Shown here piece after piece: positions 24,305-31,760 of a DNA stretch of 64,000 nucleotides. The notes under the pieces were generated by a model. The model did no database searches, was not told the origin of the DNA, and worked only from the letters and a program-made list of their open reading frames with translations. Positions within the stretch are counted from its first letter, which is position 1. The number at the start of each line of letters is the position of its first letter. Source of the stretch: Terriglobales bacterium (GTDB lineage Bacteria > Acidobacteriota > Terriglobia > Terriglobales > Acidobacteriaceae); assembly GCA_035561515.1 (NCBI GenBank), contig DATMXP010000009.1, forward strand, positions 1-64,000. Direction: 5' to 3'. Position numbers and translations under genes: made by a program.

Positions 24305-24958
24305 TTAGATGAGCTTCCGCTGGATGGCGTGCATTACCGCTTCGAGTCGATTATGCGTGCGGAGTTTCTGGTTGATGTGATGCAAGTGATTCCGAAGGGT
24401 CTGGCGCGTAATGCCGAGTGTCGCCACGATCTGATCAGACTCCTTGCCTTCGGCGAATAGACGCAGAATTTGCTTCTCCTGGTCGGTCAATGATGCGACA
24501 GGCGCCGGACGGCCAGGGGCGGGAGTTTGTTCCTCAATCTGGCGAGAGAACTCACGTACTTTCTGGACCAGCTCTTCCGTCTTCTTTTGTTCGGTGATGT
24601 CGTGGGCAAGGTGGACCAGCAATCGCCGGCCGGTGCGCGGATTGTCGTAGACGATAGTGGACATGTTGATCCACAAGCGCTCGCCAGAACGGGACTTCAC
24701 GTTCAGGTCGAAGTTGGGGATCGAGGTTTTCCCGCCGGCACATTCCAAAACGCTGCAGCTTTCATGACAGACGCGGGTTCCGAGCGGCCCCATGCCCTCC
24801 AGCAGTTTGTAGCAGGTATTTTGCAGTGCTTCGTTTGCAGTGAATCCGAATAAAGCCTCGGCGGCCTTGTTCCATGAACAGATCTTGCCCTCTTCGTTCA
24901 CCGCGAAAGCGGCATCGGTTGTGTTCTCGAATAGTGCAAACAATTCCGTGTCGAGCAT
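24305..24958 (-). CDS. PAS-domain LuxR-type transcriptional regulator with a four-Cys cluster
   Basis: A 217-residue one-component regulator. The PAS domain (about 5-125) contains Cys49-X14-Cys64-X3-Cys68-X4-Cys73, a spacing able to hold an Fe-S cluster or a redox disulfide. A short linker leads to a LuxR/FixJ helix-turn-helix (about 157-217; LTDQEKQILRLFAEGK...ITRQTLRNHLHHINQKL). There is no receiver domain, so the signal is probably sensed directly. It is divergent from the E1-alpha gene, and the first of four identical palindromes lies between them. It is therefore the best local candidate to control that regulon (inference). Confidence 0.88.
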   Translation of the reverse strand: MLDTELFALFENTTDAAFAVNEEGKICSWNKAAEALFGFTANEALQNTCYKLLEGMGPLGTRVCHESCSVLECAGGKTSIPNFDLNVKSRSGERLWINMSTIVYDNPRTGRRLLVHLAHDITEQKKTEELVQKVREFSRQIEEQTPAPGRPAPVASLTDQEKQILRLFAEGKESDQIVATLGITRQTLRNHLHHINQKLRTHNRLEAVMHAIQRKLI

Positions 24959-25084
24959 CGCCGTCCTGGAACTTCCGTACTTCCTAATGGTACGCCGTAG
25001 TCATTGCGGCATTTCACCGAAGGACCCGATCATAGAGACATTGAACACGCATTGAAGCCGTTCCGGCATGACTTATGTCACATC

Positions 25085-25101
25085 ATATCGTGGCACGATA
25101 T
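25085..25101. promoter_or_regulatory. Palindromic operator 1 (before the E1-alpha gene)
   Basis: ATATCGTG-G-CACGATAT is a perfect 17-base inverted repeat, 63 bases before the E1-alpha ATG and 127 bases before the divergent PAS-LuxR gene. Three near-identical sites follow at 30201, 30646 and 34158. Confidence 0.75.
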
Positions 25102-25163
25102 TTCATTATAGAGTGCGAGATGACGGTGCTGGAACGGGATTTCAGCCGGATTGAGAGTTTAGG

Positions 25164-26267
25164 ATGGCAACCCAAGTAGAGAGAATAACCACGTTCCCGA
25201 ACTTTGCAGGCGATTCTGCATTCGCCATAGGGGAATACGAACAGAAGTCGCTTCCGCTCGCAGTGGAGACGCTGCAACGGCTATACAGCTACATGCTGAA
25301 GTGCCGGACGGTCGAAGAACGCATTCGCATACTTTTCCGCCAGGGGCGGTTTGCCGGGAATTATTTTGCCGCCGTGGGACAAGAGGCGACGCAGGTGGGA
25401 GTGACGATGGACCTGCTGCCGGAAGACACAATCGCGCCATCGCACCGGAACTTCATCACCCACATCATGAAAGGCACGCCACTGCCACAGTTGCTTGCCC
25501 AAATCTATGGACGCAAAACAAGTCCGGACCAGGGTCGCTCAGCTCCGGCCCATTGCGGGTATGCTCCCCTGAACATCATCACCCCGGCTTCTACGATCGC
25601 GGCGCAATTGAATATTGGGACCGGCATCGCTTTGGCGTACAAGATGCGGCAGCAACGGAACGTGGTGGTAGCGCTTTCTGGTGAGGGTTCTACCAGCCTG
25701 GGATTCTGGCATGAAGCCGTGAATTTTGCCGGGCTTCACAAACTGCCGATGGTGATTGTGGTTGAGAATAACGGCTGGGCCGAATCCGTGCCCGTAACCC
25801 TGCAGACGGCCGTCACAGATATCAGCGAAAAGGCGAAAGCTTACGGAATTCCCGGCGTGACCGTAGACGGGAATGACGTGGTGGAGGTCTACCAGGCAGC
25901 ACGAACCGCTATTACTCGCGCACGGGAAGGGCAGGGACCGACCTTGCTTGAATGCAAGACCTACCGCTGGTACGGACACTCGGAGATTGACCCTGCGAAG
26001 TACCGCGAGCCGAGAGAAGTGCAGGAATGGAAGGGGCGGGATCCGATACCGAGAATGGAACGCTTTCTAGAAGAGCAGGGTATCTGGACGAATGATTGGA
26101 AACAGAATTTGCTGAAGGAATTCGAAGCGGAGATCGAGCAGGCGATTGCGTTCGCGGAAGCTTCTCCGTTTCCGGAACCCGAAGAGGCATTGGACCACGT
26201 TTATTCGTTCGACATTCGGGAGCGGGAACTCGCGCCGAAAACATGGGAGCCGAAACTCGGCCGCTAA
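25164..26267 (+). CDS. 2-oxoacid (pyruvate) dehydrogenase E1 component, alpha subunit
   Basis: A 367-residue thiamine-diphosphate-dependent subunit of the pyruvate or branched-chain 2-oxoacid dehydrogenase complex. The TPP-binding motif runs from GEGSTSLGFWHEAVN to VVENNGW. The region PSHRNFITHIMKG and the phosphorylation-loop-like TYRWYGHSEIDPAKYR are also characteristic. With the beta subunit it decarboxylates a 2-oxoacid onto a lipoyl-E2, but no E2 or E3 gene is present here. Operator 1 lies upstream. Co-occurrence with ferredoxin and a NuoG-like protein could mean electrons pass to a ferredoxin route; this is speculation. Confidence 0.9.
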   Translation: MATQVERITTFPNFAGDSAFAIGEYEQKSLPLAVETLQRLYSYMLKCRTVEERIRILFRQGRFAGNYFAAVGQEATQVGVTMDLLPEDTIAPSHRNFITHIMKGTPLPQLLAQIYGRKTSPDQGRSAPAHCGYAPLNIITPASTIAAQLNIGTGIALAYKMRQQRNVVVALSGEGSTSLGFWHEAVNFAGLHKLPMVIVVENNGWAESVPVTLQTAVTDISEKAKAYGIPGVTVDGNDVVEVYQAARTAITRAREGQGPTLLECKTYRWYGHSEIDPAKYREPREVQEWKGRDPIPRMERFLEEQGIWTNDWKQNLLKEFEAEIEQAIAFAEASPFPEPEEALDHVYSFDIRERELAPKTWEPKLGR

Positions 26268-26288
26268 GAGTCTTCAGGAGTTTATGCA

Positions 26289-27275
26289 ATGCCAGTCATG
26301 ACATATATCGACGCAATCAATACGGCACTCGACGAAGAGATGACGCGAGATGAGCAGGTTTTCATTATCGGAGAAGACGTAGGCAAAATGGGCGGTGTCT
26401 TCAAAGCAACAAAGGGACTACAGGAAAAGTTTGGAGTGGATCGGGTTATCGATTCGCCGCTGGCGGAAGGAGTGATTGTCAGTTCGTCGATCGGCGCGGC
26501 GATGGCAGGAATGCGACCGGTGGCGGAGATACAGTTTGCAGACTTCATTACTCCGGCGATGGATGCCATCACGCAGCAGGCGGCGAAGCTTCGCTACCGT
26601 AGCGCAGGAACCCAGACGTGTCCGCTGACGGTACGCGTTTGCTACGGCGGTGGCGTGGGTGGTGGTCTCTACCATTCGCAAACGAACACCAGTTGGTTCA
26701 TTCACACACCCGGGCTGGTGGTGGTTGCGCCTTCGACAGCATATGACGCCAAGGGACTGCTGAAATCAGCCATTCGCGATGACAATCCCGTCATGTTTTT
26801 CGAGCATAAGAAGCTGTATCGCTCGGTGAAAGAAGAGGTTCCTGACGAGGATTTCACGGTTCCGCTCATGAAGGCCGAGGTCAAGAAGAGCGGGAGCGAC
26901 CTCACCGTGATCTCCTACGGCTACACGCTCCAATTAAGCTTGCAGGCAGCGGAGAAAATGAAACAACAGCACGGAGTGGATGTGGAGGTAGTCGATCTGC
27001 GTACGCTGGTGCCGCTCGATAAAGACACGTTTCTAGAATCCGTCGCCAGGACGAATCGGGTGGTGATCGTCCATGAAGATAATCGCACGCTGGGAATCGG
27101 CGCCGAGATCTCGGCCGTCATCGCTGAGCAGGCTTTCGACTGCCTCGATGCACCGATCACCCGTGTTACTGCGCCGGATGTTCCGGCCGTACCATTCTCG
27201 GCGCCGCTCGAGCATTTCTATATGCCGTCCGTGGAGAAGATTGTGGCTGCCATGGAAAGGACAATACGCTACTAG
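26289..27275 (+). CDS. 2-oxoacid (pyruvate) dehydrogenase E1 component, beta subunit
   Basis: A 328-residue E1-beta. MTYIDAINTALDEEMTRDE, FIIGEDVGKMGGVFKATKGL, the SPLAEGVIV/GMRPVAEIQFADF block and RVTAPDVPAVPFSAPLEHFY are typical. It follows the alpha gene by 21 bases, with AGGAG eight bases before its ATG. The pair forms the alpha2-beta2 heterotetramer. It ends seven bases before a convergent cupin gene. Confidence 0.92.
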   Translation: MPVMTYIDAINTALDEEMTRDEQVFIIGEDVGKMGGVFKATKGLQEKFGVDRVIDSPLAEGVIVSSSIGAAMAGMRPVAEIQFADFITPAMDAITQQAAKLRYRSAGTQTCPLTVRVCYGGGVGGGLYHSQTNTSWFIHTPGLVVVAPSTAYDAKGLLKSAIRDDNPVMFFEHKKLYRSVKEEVPDEDFTVPLMKAEVKKSGSDLTVISYGYTLQLSLQAAEKMKQQHGVDVEVVDLRTLVPLDKDTFLESVARTNRVVIVHEDNRTLGIGAEISAVIAEQAFDCLDAPITRVTAPDVPAVPFSAPLEHFYMPSVEKIVAAMERTIRY

Positions 27276-27282
27276 GGTCGTA

Positions 27283-27621
27283 CTACTTCTGCCGCGCAGC
27301 TTCCTTGACCTGAACCAAGAGCATTCGAAATGGCGTCTTGGCTCGGACAGCATGGGAGAGGAGAGGCGCCATACGGATGAACGAACCCGGTTTGACTTGA
27401 ACCGTGTCGCTGCCGAGATCGATATCAGCTTCTCCTTCGAGCACCTGAATCAGCGCCGGCGTGGGAGCCGAGTGGGTTGAGAGTTCCTGTCCCGCCGAAA
27501 ATCCGAACAACGTGATATTCAGGCGTTCGTCCTTGTGCAGGACGCGGCTGATGATTCCGTTTTCAGGGATCGCAAACTCATTTACCAAATTGGGTACAAA
27601 TGTGTAGTCGTTCGCCGACAT
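27283..27621 (-). CDS. Small cupin protein
   Basis: A 112-residue single-domain cupin. The pattern GFSAGQELSTHSAPTPALIQVLEGEADIDLG and a second half with FIRMAPLLSHAVRA give the double-stranded beta-helix with conserved His positions. The family includes many small metal-binding proteins of unknown role. The start ATG is preceded by GAGGAAG. It is downstream of the NuoG-like gene and a small ORF, with 19 bases between, so it may be the last gene of that operon. Confidence 0.8.
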   Translation of the reverse strand: MSANDYTFVPNLVNEFAIPENGIISRVLHKDERLNITLFGFSAGQELSTHSAPTPALIQVLEGEADIDLGSDTVQVKPGSFIRMAPLLSHAVRAKTPFRMLLVQVKEAARQK

Positions 27622-27640
27622 TGCTTTTTCTTCTTCCTCG

Positions 27641-27829
27641 CTATTTTGATGATTGCTTCACGACAGTAGAGAGTATGTTCGAAGCTTGAGTTGCAAGGCG
27701 ACGTGCGTCGTCCTGCAGTTCGGGGCGATACCAGAAATCGGACTTCCGCACCACCTGTTCACACTGGCTGCGCAATTCCAGCCAGTCAGGAGGCAAGTGG
27801 TGACAATGAGCGAATTGCTCTAGAGTCAC
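27641..27829 (-). CDS. Small hypothetical protein coupled to the NuoG-like gene
   Basis: A 62-residue soluble protein (MTLEQFAHCHHLPPDWLELRSQ...), with His/Cys near the start and a helical remainder. I do not recognise it. Its ATG overlaps the stop of the NuoG-like gene in an ATGA arrangement, strong evidence that it is translated. It could be an assembly factor or small subunit for the NuoG-like protein, but nothing in the sequence shows this. Confidence 0.65.
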   Translation of the reverse strand: MTLEQFAHCHHLPPDWLELRSQCEQVVRKSDFWYRPELQDDARRLATQASNILSTVVKQSSK

Positions 27830-30177
27830 GTGCCGCTCTCTTCGGAGGGCCCGGCAGCCTCGTACGGAAGATCGATCCGCTTTTCCAAGACATCGTCGAG
27901 AATGTCCGAGTAGCGTCCAAATGTACCGGACGAAAATAGATCATCCGTTGAGGGCAAGATTAGGTTTGGATCACTGGGAGTGGGCAAGCTGCCTTCCGCG
28001 GCGTCTTTGGAATTCAGGGGTATGGACGAATAGCCCGGTACAAGGTGACGAATCTCCTGCATGACGAGTTCGGGATCAAAGGGGCTAAGGCGCGGTTCAA
28101 GGTTCTGACGCACCACCCAAACTGCGTTGCGGTCTGCCTCTCCCGATTGCGCTCCTCGCGATTGCCCTATGTCGGCCTGAACACCAGTTCCGCGAAAAAC
28201 TGGAAGTGCTGGACGCAATCCCATGTGCATTCCCATGCGCAGAAAGATTTCGAGGTCCGATCGTGATCCCGGGATATCCGCGGCTTTTCTCAGTCGCTGT
28301 GTTTCGCCGCAGGTGTTCGTAAATGTCCCAGCTTTCTCGTAGGCACTCGCTGCCGGCAAAACCACATCTGCGATGGTTGCCGTCTCAGTCAGGAAAAGGT
28401 CCTGTACGACGACGAACGTGTTCCTGAGCGCGAATGGATCGAGTCCATAACGGAGGATCGGGTTAGCTCCGACAATGTAGAGTGACGATAGACTCCCTTC
28501 GCCAGCGGCACTGAACATCTGCAGAAGGTTCAGTCCCGGCGTCGCCGGTATTTCCGCGCCCCAAGCTTCTTGAAGCTTTGATCGTTTATCGAGAGATAAA
28601 TATCCGGGCAGCAAATCTGGGAAGATCCCCATATCGGCTGCGCCTCTGGAATTCGAATGATCGCCCAAACAAATGAACTTGCTTCCCGAAAGATCCGATC
28701 CAAACCGAACGAGTGTTTCTATGGCAGATCCGGTTAGTTCCGAACCGAAGATGATTACGAGGTCTTCTTCCTGACGTATGCGCTCGGCGAGAGCAGACAA
28801 TTGCGAAGCGACCGGCTTGAGAGCATCGGATGGGATGCCGCTGGAATTGGCGAGATTCGCGACCGCCTGGCTGAGCGTACCAGGAGGCGTTTGCACTAAC
28901 TCCGTCGCCTGCCGTTTAAGCTTAATTTCGCGTTCATTGACCAAGTAGAGCCGGGCATGATGCAGACGAACATTGTTCCGAATCTGCCAAGCCAGCAGTG
29001 GATGCTGGTAGGTAGGGTCGCCGCCAATTACGAGGATCGCTGATGCTTCGAATACATCCTGCATCGTCGCGGTATTCGCGCCATGTTGACGCAGAGCACG
29101 GACGAAGCCCGGGTAATCAGTCGTGCGATGATGGTCAATGTTGTTTGTCTGTAGTACGAGGCGGGCGAACTTCTGGAGCAGATAGCTTTCTTCATTCGTG
29201 AGCCGGTTTGATCCAATAACCCCGATCGCCGCTCCACCCTTCGTGTCCCTGGTTTCCTTGAACTTACTCACCACCAGGGAAAGAGCTTCGTCCCAGGTGG
29301 CAGGGCGCAATCGACCGTCTTGCCGAATCAGAGGTTCGGTAAGTCGATCTTTCCGATTCACGAAGTCGAATGCGTATCGGCCCTTGATGCACAGGAAATC
29401 ACCATTGATTCCTGCTTTGTCGCGATTGCTGCCGCGAATGATCTGCATTCGCCCCTCGGTGGGTCGTAATCCAAGGGTAGTCGTACACCCATCAGCGCAA
29501 TGCGTGCAGACGGTGGCGACATGCTTCATTTCCCATGGACGGGTCTTGTAACGGTAAGGCCCGGACGTCAGTGCGCCGACAGGGCAGATGTCGATGCACA
29601 TCCCGCACTCTTCACACTGGAGGTAGTCTTCCTTGTTCGGCACGATGAGCTGGGAGGAGTTGCGATTGGCGATGCCGAGCGCCCACACATCCATGCCTTC
29701 TCCGCACACGCGAACGCATCGATAACACATGATGCAGCGCGGGCGGTCAAAATACACAATGGGGGACCATTGCTGCTCGTCGCGATGATTCTTGATGTCG
29801 ATGAGGCGGGACTCAGATGCTCCGTAACTGAGGGTCGCGTCCTGGAGTTCGCATTGGCCACCTGCGTCGCATACGGGGCAATCGAGAGGATGGTTTTCCA
29901 GTACGAATTCCAGCATTGCCTTTCTAGCCTGCCGGACAGTCGCACTCTCGGTGGTGACGACCATGCCTTCCGTGATGACTGTAGTGCATGCGGTCTGGAG
30001 CTTGGGCATCTTCGCAATTTCCACCAAACACATGCGACAGGCGCCTTGCAGTGAGAGATTCGGGTAGTAACAGAAAGAGGGGATTTCGATGCCCACCCTC
30101 TTACATGCCTCGATCAGCAATGTCCCGGCCGGAGCAGTTACTTTCTTTCCGTCAACGGTGATGGTGACATCCGACAT
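27826..30177 (-). CDS. NuoG-like NADH-quinone oxidoreductase / molybdopterin oxidoreductase-family protein
   Basis: A 783-residue iron-sulfur protein. It has an N-terminal plant-type 2Fe-2S domain (CYYPNLSLQGACRMC), the NuoG His-Cys motif (HPLDCPVCDAGGQCELQD), two 4Fe-4S motifs (CIMCYRCVRVC; CEECGMCIDICPVGAL) and the N7-like CTHCADGC. A molybdopterin-oxidoreductase fold follows (about 280-680), lacking an obvious catalytic Cys/Ser. This is complex I subunit G architecture, also used by the diaphorase parts of hydrogenases and formate dehydrogenases. No other nuo gene is nearby. Operator 2 is 23 bases before the ATG. The C-terminal 100 residues are unusual and low in motifs. Confidence 0.88.
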   Translation of the reverse strand: MSDVTITVDGKKVTAPAGTLLIEACKRVGIEIPSFCYYPNLSLQGACRMCLVEIAKMPKLQTACTTVITEGMVVTTESATVRQARKAMLEFVLENHPLDCPVCDAGGQCELQDATLSYGASESRLIDIKNHRDEQQWSPIVYFDRPRCIMCYRCVRVCGEGMDVWALGIANRNSSQLIVPNKEDYLQCEECGMCIDICPVGALTSGPYRYKTRPWEMKHVATVCTHCADGCTTTLGLRPTEGRMQIIRGSNRDKAGINGDFLCIKGRYAFDFVNRKDRLTEPLIRQDGRLRPATWDEALSLVVSKFKETRDTKGGAAIGVIGSNRLTNEESYLLQKFARLVLQTNNIDHHRTTDYPGFVRALRQHGANTATMQDVFEASAILVIGGDPTYQHPLLAWQIRNNVRLHHARLYLVNEREIKLKRQATELVQTPPGTLSQAVANLANSSGIPSDALKPVASQLSALAERIRQEEDLVIIFGSELTGSAIETLVRFGSDLSGSKFICLGDHSNSRGAADMGIFPDLLPGYLSLDKRSKLQEAWGAEIPATPGLNLLQMFSAAGEGSLSSLYIVGANPILRYGLDPFALRNTFVVVQDLFLTETATIADVVLPAASAYEKAGTFTNTCGETQRLRKAADIPGSRSDLEIFLRMGMHMGLRPALPVFRGTGVQADIGQSRGAQSGEADRNAVWVVRQNLEPRLSPFDPELVMQEIRHLVPGYSSIPLNSKDAAEGSLPTPSDPNLILPSTDDLFSSGTFGRYSDILDDVLEKRIDLPYEAAGPSEESGT

Positions 30178-30200
30178 AACACCTCGACTAATCCGCCTCT

Positions 30201-30217
30201 ATATCGTAATACGATAT
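30201..30217. promoter_or_regulatory. Palindromic operator 2 (before the NuoG-like gene)
   Basis: ATATCGTA-A-TACGATAT is a perfect 17-base inverted repeat, 23 bases before the NuoG-like start codon. It lies between the ferredoxin and NuoG-like genes, which point the same way, so the NuoG-like unit has its own control. Confidence 0.8.
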
Positions 30218-30297
30218 TCACTGGATAGCGAACCCATGCCGAGACATTGCTGTCGCCCCAGGTCGAACAGTGTTGCAGGCGAAAGGCATGTTGAGAC

Positions 30298-30558
30298 TCA
30301 GCGTGGATAGTAAGCGGCATTGATCTCCGAAAATTGCTTCCACTTTTCCGGCAGGTCGTCGAGAGCAAAGATGGCGGAAACAGGGCAAACGGGCACACAA
30401 GCTCCGCAGTCGATACACTCGACAGGATCAATGTACAACTGAGTGTCTGTCTCGAAGGTTGCTTCATCTTTTCTGGGATGGATGCAGTCCACGGGGCAAG
30501 CGTCCACGCAAGCTGTATCTTTTGTCCCAATGCACGGTTCTGCAATTACATACGCCAT
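30298..30558 (-). CDS. Seven-iron (3Fe-4S/4Fe-4S) ferredoxin
   Basis: An 86-residue bacterial ferredoxin. The first cluster region (CIGTKDTACVDACPVDCIHP) has the spacing of the 3Fe-4S/4Fe-4S type, and the second is CIDCGACVPVCPV. The Trp-rich tail EKWKQFSEINAAYYPR fits the FdxA-like family. It transfers low-potential electrons. It lies upstream of the NuoG-like gene on the same strand, and operator 3 sits 88 bases before its ATG. Confidence 0.95.
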   Translation of the reverse strand: MAYVIAEPCIGTKDTACVDACPVDCIHPRKDEATFETDTQLYIDPVECIDCGACVPVCPVSAIFALDDLPEKWKQFSEINAAYYPR

Positions 30559-30645
30559 ATGGGTCTCCGGCTATGAAGGTAGAAAGTGCGCGCGAGGAGG
30601 TCTATGACATAAGTCCTCCCACAACCAATGCGGCTCGTGATTAAT

Positions 30646-30662
30646 CTATCGTTATACGATGT
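30646..30662. promoter_or_regulatory. Palindromic operator 3 (between ferredoxin and redoxin genes)
   Basis: CTATCGTT-A-TACGATGT keeps the core of the operator (ATCGT-TAT-ACGAT is perfect) with three changes at the ends of the arms. It is 19 bases before the redoxin ATG and 88 before the divergent ferredoxin ATG, so it can serve both. Confidence 0.65.
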
Positions 30663-30681
30663 ATCATCGGGGGAGGTTGCC

Positions 30682-31218
30682 ATGTCACAAGCAGAAATTG
30701 CCGGCGGAAAGCTGATTTCGGCCGACGAATTGCCCACGAAGGGACACCTGCTTCGTGATTTTGAGCTCGTGTCATCCAAAGGCGAACCGATCCACCTTTC
30801 CGACTATCGAGGACGCCTGAACCTGGTGTTGATTGTGACCGACCAGAACCGCGATGCCGAGGAACTACTGCGTGAGAGCAGAGATCATTACGAAGAAATT
30901 CGCAGGTACGATGCCGAGGTACTCGCGATTATGGGGCTCTCGCGTAAGCAAGCCAGCGATGAAGCACAAAGGCTGAAACTGCCGTACCCAGTGTTGCCGG
31001 ATCCGGAGAAGCACGTACATCGGTTGCTGGGTGCAATTGATGCTCAGGGGCGAGACAGCGCGGCCGTGTACATCACCGATCGGTTCGGAGAGGTTTTCGG
31101 AGCTTACCGTACCAAAGATCAACAGGCGCTACCTTCGTTGCCGGATATTCTGAATTGGCTTGAGTTCGTCGAGGCTCAATGCCCCGAGTGTGAGCCTCCG
31201 GAATGGCCGGTACAGTGA
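30682..31218 (+). CDS. Peroxiredoxin-fold (AhpC/TSA) protein lacking the peroxidatic Cys
   Basis: A 178-residue thioredoxin-fold protein with the redoxin layout (LLRDFELVSSKGEPIHLSDYRGRLNLVLIVT; YPVLPDPEKHVHRLLG; VYITDRFGEVFGAY). Where active peroxiredoxins carry a Thr-x-x-Cys, this has TDQNRDAEELL, with no Cys. The only Cys are in a C-terminal CPECEPPEWP tail, a CxxC that could bind metal or act as a dithiol. ATG 30682 is chosen for its strong site (GGGGGAGG); the longer frame would include operator 3. It may be a non-catalytic or sensor redoxin. It ends convergent with the gene downstream of qNOR. Confidence 0.8.
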   Translation: MSQAEIAGGKLISADELPTKGHLLRDFELVSSKGEPIHLSDYRGRLNLVLIVTDQNRDAEELLRESRDHYEEIRRYDAEVLAIMGLSRKQASDEAQRLKLPYPVLPDPEKHVHRLLGAIDAQGRDSAAVYITDRFGEVFGAYRTKDQQALPSLPDILNWLEFVEAQCPECEPPEWPVQ

Positions 31219-31251
31219 TTCGACCGGAATGCGCAGTCACCCAGACGCGGT

Positions 31252-31752
31252 TCAAGATTGAGTCCGCAAAGAGCTTGCGAGTCGGATTCCAGCGAGCCCA
31301 AGGCACAGAAGAAAGCCAGCGATGAATATCTGCTCGGGCCGCTGCTGTTGACGCACAATCTCAATCACTAAAATCATTGCCGCCAGCGCAAGCAGCGTGA
31401 GCGACATGCCGCGGTGGAACCTTCGCATTCCTGATTGCACCCAACTCTCGGGCTGGTGTTCGAGTACACGGCCAGAATTGGAGTCGGTGCAGCGAGACTT
31501 CATGGTGCAGTTATTGCAGTGATGAGGTTGTGCCCGGTACCGTGCTATGCGGAATGTCTCATCGTATGACTCTCGATGGAGGTGCTGGCCGCTGGGGCAC
31601 CGCCAGAGATCGTTCTCCGGAACGTATGTGAAGCCTTGCGTGCTGCTTGTCTGGGCTCGCCGATGCGTGTACCGCGCTACGGCTTCGAGCGCCGCAGACA
31701 CCGAAACGAGAAAGGCCGCGTAACCGGAAGCGAGTATGAATTCAGCATCCAT
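31252..31752 (-). CDS. Small membrane protein with a transposase-like zinc motif
   Basis: A 166-residue protein with one N-terminal membrane segment (FILASGYAAFLVSVSAALEAV), a soluble middle and two more hydrophobic segments near the end (MSLTLLALAAMILVIEIV; IFIAGFLLCLGLAGIRLA). The middle (CPSGQHLHRESYDETFRIARYRA...CNNCTMKSRCTDSNSGR) resembles the Cys-rich insert of IS1182-type transposases, as I remember it. No transposase catalytic core is present. It starts eight bases after the qNOR stop, so it is co-transcribed. Function unknown; a membrane redox or metal-sensing role beside qNOR is possible. Confidence 0.65.
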   Translation of the reverse strand: MDAEFILASGYAAFLVSVSAALEAVARYTHRRAQTSSTQGFTYVPENDLWRCPSGQHLHRESYDETFRIARYRAQPHHCNNCTMKSRCTDSNSGRVLEHQPESWVQSGMRRFHRGMSLTLLALAAMILVIEIVRQQQRPEQIFIAGFLLCLGLAGIRLASSLRTQS

Positions 31753-31760
31753 TGCGCTTG

